64,000 nucleotides of DNA, taken from contig NZ_JAGHFX010000043.1 in NCBI RefSeq assembly GCF_017888565.1, positions 87,206 to 151,205 of the forward strand, in the 5' to 3' direction. The DNA is from Clostridium sp. GTDB taxonomy: Bacteria; Bacillota; Clostridia; Clostridiales; Clostridiaceae. Both the position numbers and the translations under genes were made by a program. The stretch's first letter is position 1. Each line of letters opens with the position of its first letter. The notes beneath the pieces are model-generated. The model searched no databases. It was not told where the DNA came from and was given only the letters and a program-made list of their open reading frames with translations. Shown in pieces: positions 63,969 through 64,000 of this stretch.

Positions 63969-64000
63969 ATGAGTAAAATAAGGTTCTCAAATAATGAAAT
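63969..64000 (+). CDS. Start of a gene running off the window
   Basis: ATG at 63969 with AGGTGATT upstream opens a frame still open at the window's end (MSKIRFSNNE). Too short to identify. Confidence 0.5.
   Translation, partial: MSKIRFSNNE

Noticed and set aside
1..64000. Search for CRISPR arrays, prophage, transposase genes, rRNA and tRNA genes
   Set aside because: No regularly spaced repeats, transposase or phage gene and no tRNA-like cloverleaf were recognised by eye.

Overview
The window reads as a chromosomal segment of a spore-forming, low-GC Firmicute, most likely Clostridium sensu stricto. The evidence is the very AT-rich sequence, strong AGGAGG-type ribosome sites, frequent TTG/GTG starts, spore genes (spmAB, a Csp-type germination protease, a SleC-type cortex lysin) and the order metG / tatD / yabE-like / rnmV / rsmA, which follows the Bacillus subtilis metS-tatD(yabD)-yabE-rnmV-rsmA block. 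I saw no rRNA, tRNA, CRISPR array, prophage or insertion sequence. Most of the window is ordinary chromosome, with several control elements and a few unusual proteins.

Layout. 1-12 kb: end of carA, then carB; an orphan 96-aa gene behind a double LexA-like operator; a long GlnA-like glutamine synthetase behind a structured leader; a membrane-anchored MutS-like ATPase; murI; a DUF4325 protein; ppiB; a DUF3783 gene overlapping an XRE-type repressor with a degenerate S24 domain. 12-19 kb: a tandem two-subtilase Csp protein with both catalytic triads present, followed by a SleC-like lysin (germination), then an H-NOX/chemoreceptor fusion. 19-27 kb: YkvI-type transporter, lipoprotein, radical SAM protein, ComB-like phosphatase, a stand-alone Fur-box-controlled candidate small RNA, a secreted CAP protein and an RlmI-type methyltransferase. 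27-33 kb: a complete Opp/Dpp peptide importer. 33-41 kb: BFD-like iron-sulfur protein, T-box/ileS, ccpA-like regulator, a second candidate small RNA carrying a near-cre site, and spmAB. 41-50 kb: ACT-domain protein, two M24 peptidases, a lysine riboswitch controlling an NhaC-family transporter, and two tandem half-size FUSC-type membrane proteins. 50-64 kb: T-box/metG, a second MetRS-like protein with altered signature motifs, a Na/Pi symporter behind a Pho-box-like repeat, tatD, yabE-like, rnmV, rsmA, a large acidic protein of unknown function, a lipoprotein, an Mrp/NBP35 ATPase and a ferredoxin.

Functional links. Amino-acid supply is sensed by three leader RNAs (Ile T-box, Met T-box, lysine riboswitch) and served by the Opp importer and peptidases. 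The spore genes cover core dehydration (SpmAB), cortex hydrolysis (SleC) and its activating protease (Csp). The two candidate small RNAs each carry a consensus-like promoter, an operator near the start site and an intrinsic terminator, and have no convincing reading frame. They, the double LexA site, the Csp fusion, the H-NOX receptor and the MetRS paralogue are the best places for a second look. All family calls are from reading motifs by eye; no database search was run.
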